Source: Clavibacter sepedonicus
GTDB lineage: Bacteria > Actinomycetota > Actinomycetes > Actinomycetales > Microbacteriaceae
Assembly: GCF_000069225.1 (NCBI RefSeq)
Contig: NC_010407.1
Location: 1,240,001-1,304,000 of the forward strand
Reading direction: 5' to 3'
Length of the DNA stretch: 64,000 nucleotides
The notes under the pieces were generated by a model. That model made no database searches and had not been told where the DNA came from. It saw nothing but the letters and a program-made list of their open reading frames with translations. Numbering within the stretch: the stretch's first letter is position 1; each line of letters opens with the position of its first letter. Positions 1 to 8,634 of the stretch are shown here, piece by piece. The translations under genes and the position numbers were made by a program.

Positions 1-1532
1 AGGCCTCGCTCGCGCAGCAGGCCGCGAAGCCCACCGTCGACTACCCGGTCTTCCTGCCGTACGCGCAGCAGTCCTACGACGCGGTCTCCGCCCTCGCCCT
101 CGAGGAGCTCGGCACCGTGTACCGGATCGCCGACAAGATCGAGCGCCAGGACGCCGACGACGCCCTCAAGACCCGCACCAAGGAGGCCGTGGCCGCCAAG
201 GTCGAGGCCGGCGAGCTGCCGCAGTCGGCGCTCACCGAGTTCTCGGCGGCGTACAAGTCCGTCACGAAGACGGTCGTCCGCGGCCGGATCCTCCGCGACG
301 GCATCCGCATGGACGGTCGCGGCCTCGCCGACATCCGCCCGCTCGACGCCGAGGTGCAGGTCATCCCGCGCGTCCACGGCTCGGCCATCTTCCAGCGCGG
401 CGAGACTCAGATCCTGGGCGTCACCACGCTGAACATGCTCAAGATGGAGCAGCAGATCGACTCGCTGAGCCCCGTCACCAAGAAGCGCTTTATGACCCAC
501 TACAACTTCCCGCCGTACTCCACCGGCGAGACCGGTCGCGTCGGGTCGCCGAAGCGTCGCGAGATCGGGCACGGCTTCCTGGCCGAGCGCGCCCTCGTGC
601 CGGTGCTGCCGAGCCGCGAGGACTTCCCCTACGCGATCCGCCAGGTGTCCGAGGCCCTCGGGTCCAACGGCTCCACCTCGATGGGCTCCGTCTGCGCCTC
701 GACCCTGTCGCTGCTGAACGCGGGTGTGCCGCTGCGCGCGCCCGTCGCCGGCATCGCCATGGGCCTCGTTTCCGACACCGTCGACGGCCAGGTCCGCTAC
801 GCGGCCCTCACCGACATCCTCGGTGCGGAGGACGCGCTCGGCGACATGGACTTCAAGGTCGCCGGCACGTCGGAGTTCGTCACGGCCATCCAGCTGGACA
901 CGAAGCTCGACGGCATCCCGACGTCGGTCCTCGACGGTGCGCTCAAGCAGGCGAAGGAGGCCCGCACGGCGATCCTCGGCGTGCTGAACCAGGCCATCGA
1001 CGCCCCCGACGAGATGGCCCCGACCGCGCCCCGCGTGATCTCGGTCAACATCCCCGTCGACAAGATCGGCGAGCTCATCGGCCCCAAGGGCAAGACGATC
1101 AACGCCATCCAGGACGAGACCGGCGCCGACATCTCCATCGAGGAGGACGGCGCCGTGTACATCGGCGCCGTCGACGGCCCGTCGGCGGAGGCCGCGCGTG
1201 CGCAGGTCAACGCCATCGCGAACCCGACGAACCCCGAGGTCGGCGAGTCCTTCCTCGGCACCGTCGTCAAGATCGCGACGTTCGGCGCGTTCGTCTCGCT
1301 GCTCCCCGGCAAGGACGGCCTGCTGCACATCAGCGAGGTCCGCAAGCTCGCCGGCGGCAAGCGCGTCGAGAACGTGGAGGACGTGCTCGGCGTCGGCCAG
1401 AAGATCCTGGTGGAGATCACCAAGATCGACGACCGCGGCAAGCTGTCCCTCGCTCCCGTGATGGAGGAGGCCGCCGATCAGGAGGGCTCCGCCGCCGCGA
1501 GCGACGGCCCCGAGGCCCCCGCGGAGGGCTAG
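1..1532 (+). CDS. pnp: Polyribonucleotide nucleotidyltransferase (PNPase), 3' part
   Basis: PNPase is a phosphate-dependent 3'-5' exoribonuclease of RNA decay; it works as a trimer in the cytoplasm. The gene enters from outside the window, with the reading frame starting at base 3, so about 509 residues of a usual ~750 are visible and the first RNase PH core is mostly missing. The second RNase PH-like core begins near visible residue 97 ([14 protein letters not shown]). A KH domain follows at about 345-400 with its GPKG loop, then an S1 domain at about 415-485 ([11 protein letters not shown]), then a short Ala/Glu/Pro-rich tail. A strong hairpin follows the stop codon. The family call is secure; the start is not visible. 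Confidence 0.97.
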   Translation, partial: ASLAQQAAKPTVDYPVFLPYAQQSYDAVSALALEELGTVYRIADKIERQDADDALKTRTKEAVAAKVEAGELPQSALTEFSAAYKSVTKTVVRGRILRDGIRMDGRGLADIRPLDAEVQVIPRVHGSAIFQRGETQILGVTTLNMLKMEQQIDSLSPVTKKRFMTHYNFPPYSTGETGRVGSPKRREIGHGFLAERALVPVLPSREDFPYAIRQVSEALGSNGSTSMGSVCASTLSLLNAGVPLRAPVAGIAMGLVSDTVDGQVRYAALTDILGAEDALGDMDFKVAGTSEFVTAIQLDTKLDGIPTSVLDGALKQAKEARTAILGVLNQAIDAPDEMAPTAPRVISVNIPVDKIGELIGPKGKTINAIQDETGADISIEEDGAVYIGAVDGPSAEAARAQVNAIANPTNPEVGESFLGTVVKIATFGAFVSLLPGKDGLLHISEVRKLAGGKRVENVEDVLGVGQKILVEITKIDDRGKLSLAPVMEEAADQEGSAAASDGPEAPAEG

Positions 1533-1555
1533 GCCCTCTCGCACCCGCACGAAAC

Positions 1556-1589
1556 GGATGCCCGTCCCACCTCGGTGGGGCGGGCATCC
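1556..1589. terminator. Hairpin terminator between pnp and a convergent gene
   Basis: A 16-bp stem (1556-1571 with 1574-1589, one G-U pair) closes on a tiny loop 24 bases after the pnp stop codon. The convergent gene ends at 1602, so the hairpin can serve both strands. There is no clear T-tract, which is common in high-GC actinobacteria. Confidence 0.8.
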
Positions 1590-1601
1590 GTCATGTGCGG
1601 G

Positions 1602-1982
1602 CTACTTCCCGTCGTTCGGATCCGTCGGGTACGGCACGTCCTGGGCGGGCGGTGCCGAGAGGGACGGGGCCGGTGTCGGATCGGCGGACGGGCTCGGTGC
1701 GGGCGTCGGCGCGGGCTCGTCCGTCGGCGTCGGATCCGGGCTCGTCGGCGTCGGCTTCCGTGTCGGCGTCGGCGTGATGCCGGGCGTCGTGCCGGGCTCG
1801 CCGGTCGTGGGGACCGGGGTCACCGGCTCGTCGCCGCCCTGCGACACCGTGATCGCCGTGACGACCCCGGCGATCACGAGGACGGCGGCCACGATCGCGA
1901 GGACCAGCGCGAGGCGCCGGGGCCGGGCGCGGGCGGCGTCGCCCTCGCCTTCGTCCGCCGGTCGTCCGCCCGCTTCGGTCAT
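1602..1982 (-). CDS. Pro/Thr-rich single-span membrane protein, function unknown
   Basis: 126 residues. An acidic/Arg-rich N-terminus of about 22 residues is followed by one strongly hydrophobic segment (about 25-46, LALVLAIVAAVLVIAG) and then a low-complexity Pro/Thr/Ser/Ala/Asp tail to the end. The layout suggests a cytoplasmic stub, one membrane span and an extended tail outside the cell that might cross the cell wall or be glycosylated; that role is inference. I recognise no catalytic domain. The gene converges on pnp and lies 22 bases downstream of the PEBP-fold gene on the same strand, so the two may be co-transcribed. Confidence 0.75.
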   Translation of the reverse strand: MTEAGGRPADEGEGDAARARPRRLALVLAIVAAVLVIAGVVTAITVSQGGDEPVTPVPTTGEPGTTPGITPTPTRKPTPTSPDPTPTDEPAPTPAPSPSADPTPAPSLSAPPAQDVPYPTDPNDGK

Positions 1983-2004
1983 GTCATCGCCCCGATCCGG
2001 TCGC

Positions 2005-2535
2005 TCAGTCCGCGACGTTGATCGTGGTGCCCATGAGCTGGGCGCGCCCGATCACGTGCGGGAGCATCAGGAAGCCGAGCATCGCGGGGGTCGCGCCCTC
2101 GGGGATGTCCAGCGACTCGACGTCGAGCGCGGTGACGGTGAAGAAGTAGCGGTGCGTGCCGTGGCCCGCGGGCGGCGTCGCCCCGAAGAACCGCGTCTCT
2201 CGCGCGTCGTTGTGCAGGGTCACGGCGCCGTCGGGCAGGAGGCCCGCATCCGGATCGCCCGCGCCGCCGGGCAGCGACGTGGTGGTCGCGGGGATCCCGC
2301 GCACCGCCCAGTGCCAGAAGCCGCTCCCGGTCGGGGCGTCGGGGTCGTACATGGTGAGCACGTAGCTGCGGGTCGCGGTGGGCGCGCCCGTCCAGTTGAG
2401 GGCGGGGGAGCGGTCCTCACCACCCTGTCCGGCACCGCGCGCGGACTGGGGCAGCGCTGCCCCGTCGGCGAAGTCGGGGCTGGTGAGGTGGAAGGGGGCG
2501 GCGTCCGGCAGGCGGTGCAGCGGGTCGTTGGGCAC
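2005..2535 (-). CDS. YbhB/YbcL-family PEBP (Raf kinase inhibitor-like) protein
   Basis: 176 residues, the usual size of bacterial phosphatidylethanolamine-binding-protein-fold proteins. Family signatures are visible: the ligand-pocket segment MYDPDAPTGSGFWHWAV (about 62-78), HNDARETRFFGATPP with GHGTHRYFFTVTALD (about 107-140), and a C-terminal GRAQLMGTTIN. No signal peptide is seen, so it is probably cytoplasmic. The bacterial family's physiological role is largely unsettled and I do not assign one. The start is GTG at 2535, supported by GAGAGGAA just upstream on the minus strand; the alternative of an internal start would cut the fold. Confidence 0.88.
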   Translation of the reverse strand: MPNDPLHRLPDAAPFHLTSPDFADGAALPQSARGAGQGGEDRSPALNWTGAPTATRSYVLTMYDPDAPTGSGFWHWAVRGIPATTTSLPGGAGDPDAGLLPDGAVTLHNDARETRFFGATPPAGHGTHRYFFTVTALDVESLDIPEGATPAMLGFLMLPHVIGRAQLMGTTINVAD

Positions 2536-2945
2536 GTGGGTTCCTCTCGGTGGTGCTGACCGCTCCAGCCTCGCACGGCGGGCAGGGTCGCAGCCGGAAT
2601 CGTCCGACCACCGTCTCGGGGCGGCCTCGGTGCGACGCGCGCGGTGGCCTGTGCCGCGGCGGGGACCCCCGAAGAGGGGCTGGGTCGCGACGCGGATGCC
2701 TCGTTAGCGTGGTCGGTGCGGGGAGGTCCACGGGACCACCCGCCTTCGGGGGACGCATCGGGGGATGCAGACCGCCGAGGGGTGCCGGGATCGGGGGATC
2801 CGCGGCACCCCTTCCGGCGTCGCCCCGTCCTCGGCCACCGGCCCATCGGCTGTCGCCGTGCCATCGGTGTCCCGTTGGCGAACGGCGGCGCGCGCAGAGC
2901 CTTGGTACGCAAACCGTTCGCCTGCTGAGCGGTATCCTCGGGAGT
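2536..2945. other. 410-base divergent intergenic region with a long hairpin
   Basis: This lies between the minus-strand PEBP gene and the plus-strand aldo/keto reductase. I see no convincing gene. It holds a TAGCGT -10-like element (2705-2710), a hairpin of about 15 bp at 2778-2812 (10-bp outer arms, 5-bp inner arms, GGGG loop, one bulged G), and the TATCCT -10 of the reductase (2933-2938). A plus-strand GTG frame at 2716-2928 exists but its third-position GC, about 74 percent by my count, is low for this genome. Confidence 0.5.
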
Positions 2946-4085
2946 GTGACGACGTCCTCCCCCTCCGCCTCCGACGTCGTGCCCGGATCGCCGCCCCGCC
3001 GGCGTCGCGGGGGCCCGCTCGTCCCGCGTCGTTCGCGCCCGACCGACACGACGACCCCGTCCGGCACCATCGTCGAGACCACCGTCCAGGCGGCCGGCGC
3101 CATCGTCCTCGAGGCCTCCGCCGCGGAGCCCGGCCTGCGCACCGGCGGGAGCATCCCGCAGCCGGCCCGCCGCTGCGCCATCGGCGACACCGACCTCCGC
3201 GTCTTCCCGCTCGCGCTCGGCGGCAACGTCTTCGGCTGGACGGCCGGCTCCGAGGACACCTCCGCGATCCTCGACCGGTACCAGGAGGCGGGCGGCAACT
3301 TCATCGACACCGCCGACTCCTACGCCAGCGGCCGGAGCGAGCACATGATCGGGTCGTGGATGCGCGAGCGCCGCAACCGCGACTCCATGGTCGTGGCCAC
3401 CAAGATCGGCAAGAGCGAGGACTTCCCGGGCCTCGGCGGATCCCGCATCGAGCGCGCCGTCGACGCCAGCCTGTCGCGGCTCGGCACGGACCACATCGAC
3501 CTCCTCTACTTCCACTGGGACGACATCGACGTCCCGCTCGAGGAGAGCCTCGCCGCCGCCGGCCGCCTCATCGCGTCGGGCAAGGTCCGGCACCTCGCGG
3601 CGTCGAACTACGCCGCCGAGCGCCTGCTGCACGCGCGCATCATGGGCGGGCTGTACGACGCACCGCGGTTCGTCGCCCTGCAGACGCACTACAACCTCGT
3701 CAACCGCGCGCCCTATGAGTCGGCGTACCTCGACGTCGTGCGCGGGCAGCAGCTCGCGGTGATGCCCTACTTCGCGCTCGCGAACGGCTTCCTCACGGGC
3801 AAGTACCGCACGCGCGATGCGGTGCGCGATGGCGCCCGCGGAGCCCGGGCGGCTGCCTACCTCACTCGCCGCGGCCTCCGGGTGCTCACCGCCCTCGACG
3901 AGATCGCTGACCACCACTCGACGAGCGTCGCGACGATCGCTCTGGCCTGGCTCCTCGCCAAGCCGGGCGTCGTCGCACCCGTCGCGAGCGCGAGCCGCCC
4001 GGAGCAGGTGCACGACCTGGTGCAGGCGGCCCACGTGCAGCTCTCGCGCCACGACGTGGCCCGGCTCGACCGCGCGTCGGAGTAG
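2946..4085 (+). CDS. Aldo/keto reductase with a low-complexity N-terminal extension
   Basis: 379 residues; an NADPH-dependent (beta/alpha)8-barrel oxidoreductase whose substrate cannot be told from sequence. The barrel starts near residue 82 (GDTDLRVFPLALGGNVFGW). The catalytic tetrad is visible: Asp and Tyr in IDTADSYASGR (about 120-127), Lys in VVATKIGK and His in LYFHWDD. The cofactor-side segments SNYAAERL and PVASASRPEQV are in place. The first 80 or so residues are Pro/Arg/Thr-rich and not part of the usual ~320-residue family. The GTG start at 2946 sits 7 bases after TATCCT, so the mRNA is probably leaderless. Frames extending further upstream have poor composition and were not used. 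Confidence 0.85.
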   Translation: MTTSSPSASDVVPGSPPRRRRGGPLVPRRSRPTDTTTPSGTIVETTVQAAGAIVLEASAAEPGLRTGGSIPQPARRCAIGDTDLRVFPLALGGNVFGWTAGSEDTSAILDRYQEAGGNFIDTADSYASGRSEHMIGSWMRERRNRDSMVVATKIGKSEDFPGLGGSRIERAVDASLSRLGTDHIDLLYFHWDDIDVPLEESLAAAGRLIASGKVRHLAASNYAAERLLHARIMGGLYDAPRFVALQTHYNLVNRAPYESAYLDVVRGQQLAVMPYFALANGFLTGKYRTRDAVRDGARGARAAAYLTRRGLRVLTALDEIADHHSTSVATIALAWLLAKPGVVAPVASASRPEQVHDLVQAAHVQLSRHDVARLDRASE

Positions 4086-4093
4086 TCGTCCCC

Positions 4094-4119
4094 AGGGTGC
4101 CGCCGGCCCGGCTCACCCT
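4094..4119 (+). terminator. Possible terminator after the aldo/keto reductase
   Basis: Arms AGGGTGCCG and CGGC-T-CACCCT pair, with one bulged T, around a 6-base loop 8 bases after the stop codon. No T-tract follows. Confidence 0.5.
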
Positions 4120-4240
4120 CGGATGTGGAGGGCGGCCGTCCTGTTCGCGTTCCGGCGGCTAGCTTTCCTGGACCCGCGATGCCCGGTGCTTTAGCGCCCG
4201 CCTGTTCGCGCGGGTTCCGTACGGCCCGGGGGAGACGACC

Positions 4241-4801
4241 TTGCACGAGCGACCGCGCATTCCGCTGCGACCACGAGGGGGAGCGATAGCTGCATCGCTG
4301 GCCGTCCTCGTCACGAGCCTGCTGCTCACTGGATGCGTCACGGCATCGGCCCCGACGCCCGTGCCCGCTCCGGCTCCTTCCTTGACCCAGGATCAGCAGG
4401 ACGACGCGGCGTTCCACGACGTCTTCATGCGGTACGTCGACCTCGACGCGAACACCCTCACCGATCAGGATCTCGCGGCTCTGCTCACGGGGAGCGTGTT
4501 GAAAAGCGAGCAAGCGGGGCTCCACAAGGCACGCGAGCAGGGGCAGCGAACCGACGGTCAGGAGCTGGTGTCGGAGTTCGAGGTCACGGATCGCGGCATC
4601 GACCCGCAGGGAGCGCAGTACATGACTGCCCAGGTCTGCCTTGACATCGGTGGCACGAGGATCATTGACTCGAACGGTGCGGATGTGACGCCCGATCGTG
4701 CGGTCCGCCAGTCCCTGCAGGTGAAGGCCATCAAATCCGGCGATGCACTCTGGCGTATCAGCGACATCGTGCGCAATGAGGACGTGCACGCATGCGGTTG
4801 A
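4241..4801 (+). CDS. Putative lipoprotein, function unknown
   Basis: 186 residues. The TTG start at 4241 is preceded by the purine-rich GGGGGAGACGACC. The N-terminus has Arg residues, then a hydrophobic stretch ending in the lipobox LLTGC (Cys near 32), so the mature protein should be lipid-anchored outside the membrane; a Pro/Ala linker follows. The rest is an acidic globular region resembling secreted proteins of unknown function in Microbacteriaceae, but I do not recognise a named domain. Its codon choice looks less GC-extreme than that of its neighbours. It overlaps the next gene by 10 bases, so the pair is co-transcribed. A TAGCTT -10 candidate lies at 4160-4165. Confidence 0.78.
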   Translation: MHERPRIPLRPRGGAIAASLAVLVTSLLLTGCVTASAPTPVPAPAPSLTQDQQDDAAFHDVFMRYVDLDANTLTDQDLAALLTGSVLKSEQAGLHKAREQGQRTDGQELVSEFEVTDRGIDPQGAQYMTAQVCLDIGGTRIIDSNGADVTPDRAVRQSLQVKAIKSGDALWRISDIVRNEDVHACG

Positions 4802-5712
4802 GTCTGCTCGCACCCGTGGTGGCTCTGGTCCTCGCCTTGTCGTCTGCTCTCGTCGCCCAAGCGGAATCAGCGGACGATCCCTGCAGCGTCAAATTCGGCG
4901 GTGAAGGCATCTGCACGACAGGAGGCATCCAGGGCGGAGGAGTGGGCTTGCAAGCCGAGAACACCCGCGCGGGGGTCGCTTTCTCCTCCCGTGCAGGTGG
5001 TCATTCGCCGACTGATCCCCTACAACCCACACCGTCTACATCGCACCCGGCGGCGCCGCCTCCGGTGCCGCGTGGGCGGATGGCGGCGGATGTGGACGTG
5101 CCGTGCAGCCCGAGTGCGCGCCTGTCAGGCGGGGGGCTGTGCTCGGACGGGCAGCATGCGTTCTTGCCGCCGGCGAAGGCGCCGACGAAGCCCGCGGATC
5201 CGGCTCCGGTAGTCGCGGCGACACCAGGGGTGTCCTTGGCGGACGTGGCCCAGTTCGTGCCGCGGGATGCGTCGATCCGGTCGCAGCCGAACGGGTGGGC
5301 GATCGTCGGGGCACCGGTGAACCTGTTCACCGATGCGACCACGCAGGTGGTCGGCGGGACGTTGCTGGGTCGTCCTGCGCAGGTGCGGTTCGTGCCGGTG
5401 TCGTTCACGTGGGATCACGGCGACGGCACGAGCAGCACGGTCGAGGGTCCGGGGTCGTCGTGGAAGGCCTTGGGTCAGCAGGATTCCACGGCGACGGACA
5501 CGAGTCACGTGTATCCGAGCGTCGGTGTCCGGCAGGTGACGTTGACGATCGCGTACTCGCCCAGCTACCGCTTCGACGGCGGTGGGTGGCAGCAGATCCC
5601 GGGCACCCTCCCGGTCCAGGTCGGTCCGGTCACCATCCGTGTCCTCCAGGGGTCGACGGTGCTGGTCGGGGGCGCGTGCGGGACCCGCGACGCCGGACCC
5701 GGATGTCCGTGA
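4792..5712 (+). CDS. Exported PKD-domain-like protein
   Basis: 306 residues. A clear signal peptide (MRLSLLAPVVALVLALSSAL, cleavage probably after AQA near 24) precedes a Gly/Pro/Cys-containing region with two similar short Cys motifs (near GEGICTTGG and GGGLCSDG). From about residue 195 there is an Ig-like/PKD-type segment: VSFTWDHGDGTSSTVEG, later HVYPSVGVRQVTLTIAY, the usual DGT and HxY..PG.Y.V elements of PKD folds. A Cys pair closes the C-terminus. It is expected at or outside the cell envelope; binding partner unknown. The ATG at 4792 overlaps the lipoprotein gene by 10 bases, implying translational coupling and a joint role. Confidence 0.8.
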   Translation: MRLSLLAPVVALVLALSSALVAQAESADDPCSVKFGGEGICTTGGIQGGGVGLQAENTRAGVAFSSRAGGHSPTDPLQPTPSTSHPAAPPPVPRGRMAADVDVPCSPSARLSGGGLCSDGQHAFLPPAKAPTKPADPAPVVAATPGVSLADVAQFVPRDASIRSQPNGWAIVGAPVNLFTDATTQVVGGTLLGRPAQVRFVPVSFTWDHGDGTSSTVEGPGSSWKALGQQDSTATDTSHVYPSVGVRQVTLTIAYSPSYRFDGGGWQQIPGTLPVQVGPVTIRVLQGSTVLVGGACGTRDAGPGCP

Positions 5713-5775
5713 GCGGCCCCTCGCCGTACGGCAGCGCCCGGGCTCGCGCCGGGCCCGTGGCGTAGGGTGACGCTG

Positions 5776-7131
5776 ATGTCCCGCGCCGTAGAACTCCCTC
5801 TCGACCTCCCTGAGCTCACCGTGCAGTCGACGGGCGGCGCCCGTGTCCGGCGCTCCGTGCTCCCGTCCGGCGTGCGCATCCTCAGCGAGGACGTGCCCGG
5901 CAGCCGCAGCGCCACGATCGGCATGTGGGTCGCGGTCGGCTCGCGCGACGAGCAGCCGGGCGACCTGGGATCCACGCACTTCCTCGAGCACCTCCTCTTC
6001 AAGGGCACTCCGTCGCGCACGGCGCTCGACATCGCCGTGTCCTTCGACGCGGTCGGCGGCGAGCACAACGCCGTCACCGCCAAGGAGTACACCTGCTACT
6101 ACGCCAAGGTGCAGGATCGCGATCTCAGCATGGCCGTCGACGTGCTGGCCGACATGGTCACCTCCAGCCTCATCGACGCCGAGGAGTTCGAGACCGAGCG
6201 CGGGGTCATCCTCGAGGAGCTCGCCATGGCGGACGATGACCCGGGCGACATCGTCAGCGAGCGCTTCTTCGAGGCCGTGCTGGGGGATCACCCTCTCGGC
6301 CGCCCCATCGGCGGCAGCCCCGCGGACATCGAGGCCGCCGAGCGTGACGCCGTCGTCGCGCACTACCGCCGCAACTACCGCCCGCAGGACCTCGTCATCA
6401 CCGCGGCGGGCGCCGTCGATCACGACGCCCTCGTCGCGCGCGTCACCGCCGGGCTCGAGCGCGCCGGCTGGGACCTCTCGATCGCGGCGGTCCCGGTCGC
6501 GCGTCGCACGGGTGCCGCGCCGATGATCACGCGCCGCAGCGACCTCGTCGTCGTCGACCGCCCCATCGAGCAGACCAACATCCTGCTCGGCGTGCCGGGC
6601 CTCGCCGCATCCGACGACCGTCGGCCCGCCCTCGCGATGCTCAACTCGGTGCTCGGCGGCGGCATGTCCTCGCGCCTGTTCCAGGAGGTGCGCGAGAAGC
6701 GCGGCCTCGCGTACTCCGTCTACTCGTTCAGCGCCTCCTACTCGGACGCGGGCGTCTTCGGCCTCTACGCCGGATGCACGGCCGCGAAGACCGCCCAGGT
6801 GTCGCGCCTCATGGTCGACGAGTTCCAGAAGCTCGCCGAGCAGCACGTCACCGAGGAGGAGCTGTCGCGCGCGTTCGGCCAGCTCTCCGGCCAGTCCGCC
6901 CTCGCTCTCGAGGATTCGGACACGCGCATGTCGCGGCTCGGCCGGTCGGAGATCACCACCGGCGAGTACGTCGACCTGGACGAGACGCTCGTGCGCCTGT
7001 CCCGCGTCACCGCCGAGGACGTCCGCGCCCTCGCATCCGACCTGATCTCACGACCGCTGTCGATCGCCGCCGTGGGGACCGTCGGAGCCGACGCGTTCGC
7101 CCCGCTGCTCGACACCCCCGCGCTCCTGTAG
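5776..7131 (+). CDS. M16-family zinc metallopeptidase (pitrilysin-like)
   Basis: 451 residues, the size of bacterial M16B peptidases related to mitochondrial processing peptidase beta. The inverted zinc motif HFLEH is at about residue 68 and the distal zinc ligand Glu lies in FETERGVILEELAM some 75 residues later. The C-terminal half has the Arg/Tyr substrate-binding segment REKRGLAYSVYSF. In related actinobacteria this gene follows pnp directly; here about 4.2 kb separates them. The ATG at 5776 lies 7 bases after TAGGGT (5763-5768), which fits a leaderless mRNA and is preferred over the in-frame GTG at 5767 that overlaps the -10. Substrate unknown. Confidence 0.93.
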   Translation: MSRAVELPLDLPELTVQSTGGARVRRSVLPSGVRILSEDVPGSRSATIGMWVAVGSRDEQPGDLGSTHFLEHLLFKGTPSRTALDIAVSFDAVGGEHNAVTAKEYTCYYAKVQDRDLSMAVDVLADMVTSSLIDAEEFETERGVILEELAMADDDPGDIVSERFFEAVLGDHPLGRPIGGSPADIEAAERDAVVAHYRRNYRPQDLVITAAGAVDHDALVARVTAGLERAGWDLSIAAVPVARRTGAAPMITRRSDLVVVDRPIEQTNILLGVPGLAASDDRRPALAMLNSVLGGGMSSRLFQEVREKRGLAYSVYSFSASYSDAGVFGLYAGCTAAKTAQVSRLMVDEFQKLAEQHVTEEELSRAFGQLSGQSALALEDSDTRMSRLGRSEITTGEYVDLDETLVRLSRVTAEDVRALASDLISRPLSIAAVGTVGADAFAPLLDTPALL

Positions 7132-7139
7132 GAGGAACC

Positions 7140-7742
7140 GTGTCCCACTACATCTACCTCGTGCGCCACGGCGAGCAGCAGGACGCCGAGCACGGCCTGC
7201 CCGACGGTCCGCTGTCGGGTCGCGGCAAGCGCCAGGCCCACTGCATCGCCGACCGGCTGAGCGGCGTCCCGTTCACCTCCGTGCGGCACTCGCCGCTCGC
7301 GCGGGCGGAGGAGACGGCCGCGATCATGGCGGAGCACATGCCGGCCATCGAGCCGGAGCCGTCGTCGCTGCTGTTCGACTGCATCCCCTCGGGACCGGTG
7401 CCGGACATGCCGCACGCGTTCATGTCGTTCTTCGGCGGCGTCACCGAGGAGGAGATCGACGCGGGGAGCGCCCAGATGGCGGACGCGGTGAGCGAGTTCC
7501 TCGCACCCGCCCGCGAGGACCGGCACGACCTCCTCATCACCCACAACTTCGTCATCGCGTGGTTCGTGCGGCACGTGTTCGACGCGCCGGAATGGCGGTG
7601 GATGGGCATCAACCAGGCCAACTGCGGCCTCACCATCATCCGCGTTCGCTCCGCGAAGCCGCCTGTCCTCGTGGTGCACAACGACCTCGGCCACCTGCCG
7701 GTCGAGCTGCGCACCGGCCTCCCGGAGCAGCAGCCCTACTAG
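7140..7742 (+). CDS. Histidine phosphatase (phosphoglycerate mutase-like) family protein
   Basis: 200 residues. The catalytic LVRHGE motif lies at residues 7-12; the second-half His is in LLITHNF (about 136) and the Arg/Glu pair in SPLARAEETA. These define the phosphohistidine superfamily; whether the substrate is a sugar phosphate, nucleotide or phosphoprotein cannot be told. The start is GTG at 7140; its Shine-Dalgarno GGAGGA overlaps the stop codon of the M16 gene, so it is the second gene of that unit. Longer upstream frames run antiparallel to conserved M16 sequence composition and were discarded. Confidence 0.88.
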   Translation: MSHYIYLVRHGEQQDAEHGLPDGPLSGRGKRQAHCIADRLSGVPFTSVRHSPLARAEETAAIMAEHMPAIEPEPSSLLFDCIPSGPVPDMPHAFMSFFGGVTEEEIDAGSAQMADAVSEFLAPAREDRHDLLITHNFVIAWFVRHVFDAPEWRWMGINQANCGLTIIRVRSAKPPVLVVHNDLGHLPVELRTGLPEQQPY

Positions 7743-7747
7743 CGGCT

Positions 7748-7788
7748 CCGGCGCGCCTGCCGCCCAGTGTCCTGGCCACGCGCGCCGG
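7748..7788 (+). terminator. Hairpin between the phosphatase gene and dapB
   Basis: Perfect 9-bp arms CCGGCGCGC (7748-7756) and GCGCGCCGG (7780-7788) with a 23-base loop lie just before the dapB -10 TACGTT (7789-7794). It could end the upstream transcript. Confidence 0.5.
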
Positions 7789-7800
7789 TACGTTGGGCGG

Positions 7801-8634
7801 ATGACAACCACGGTCGCCGTCGTCGGCGCAACGGGACGCATGGGCCAGCTCATCTCGCAGATCGTCGAGGCGAGCGACGAGTTCGAGCTCGTCGCCAGCC
7901 TCGACTCCAAGGGTGAGCTGTCGGACATGCTCGGCGCCGACATCGCGGTCGACGTGACGCTGCCGGCGGTCAGCCAGGGCGTCGTCGAGTACGCGGTCGC
8001 GCACGGCATGAACGTGCTCGTGGGCACGAGCGGCTGGACGGGCGAGCGGATCACCGAGCTCGAGCGGCGCATCACCGGCAACCTCGCCGTGGGCGTCGTC
8101 ATCATCCCGAACTTCTCCGTCGGCAGCGTGCTCGCGACCTCGTTCGCGCAGATGGCGGCCCGCTTCTACGACTCCATCGAGATCGTCGAGGCGCACGGCG
8201 CGTCCAAGATCGACTCGCCGTCGGGCACGGCCGTCCGCACCGCCGAGCTGATGTCCCAGGCGCGCGGCTCGCGGGGGCCCGTGCAGGCGCCGCACACGGA
8301 CCAGCGGGCGCGCGGCCAGCAGGTGGCGAGCATCCCGGTGCACAGCCTCCGCATGCAGGGGGTCGTCGCCAAGCAGGACGTCGTCTTCGGCGGCAACGGC
8401 GAGGTGCTCACCATCAGCCACGACACGCTCGCGCCGAGCGCCTACGAGGCCGGGATCCTGCTCGCCCTCCGGGCCACCCGCACCGCGCGCGGCGTCGTCG
8501 TCGGGCTCGACCGCCTCATCGACATGGACGGCTCGCGCGAGCGCGCGACGCAGACGGCGCCCACCGGCGCCGCGTCGGGACCCGTGGACGACGGCGGGCC
8601 GAGCGGCCAGGCCGCCACCGTCACGAGCGCCTGA
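7801..8634 (+). CDS. dapB: 4-hydroxy-tetrahydrodipicolinate reductase
   Basis: 277 residues. DapB reduces 4-hydroxy-tetrahydrodipicolinate with NAD(P)H in the lysine and meso-diaminopimelate pathway. The dinucleotide-binding motif VGATGRMG is at about 6-13 and the active-site block EAHGASKIDSPSGTA at about 131-145, with the catalytic Lys and the first His of the usual HH pair; the second His is Gly here. A C-terminal tail of about 30 Gly/Ser/Ala-rich residues exceeds the family core. The ATG is 6 bases after TACGTT, so the mRNA is probably leaderless. The stop overlaps the next start by one base. dapA and dapF lie elsewhere in the window. Confidence 0.95.
   Translation: MTTTVAVVGATGRMGQLISQIVEASDEFELVASLDSKGELSDMLGADIAVDVTLPAVSQGVVEYAVAHGMNVLVGTSGWTGERITELERRITGNLAVGVVIIPNFSVGSVLATSFAQMAARFYDSIEIVEAHGASKIDSPSGTAVRTAELMSQARGSRGPVQAPHTDQRARGQQVASIPVHSLRMQGVVAKQDVVFGGNGEVLTISHDTLAPSAYEAGILLALRATRTARGVVVGLDRLIDMDGSRERATQTAPTGAASGPVDDGGPSGQAATVTSA

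Noticed and set aside
2716-2928. A 70-residue GTG frame after a TAGCGT element
   Set aside because: Third-position GC is lower than in the real genes here, there are rare codons and no recognisable domain, and a large hairpin sits inside it.
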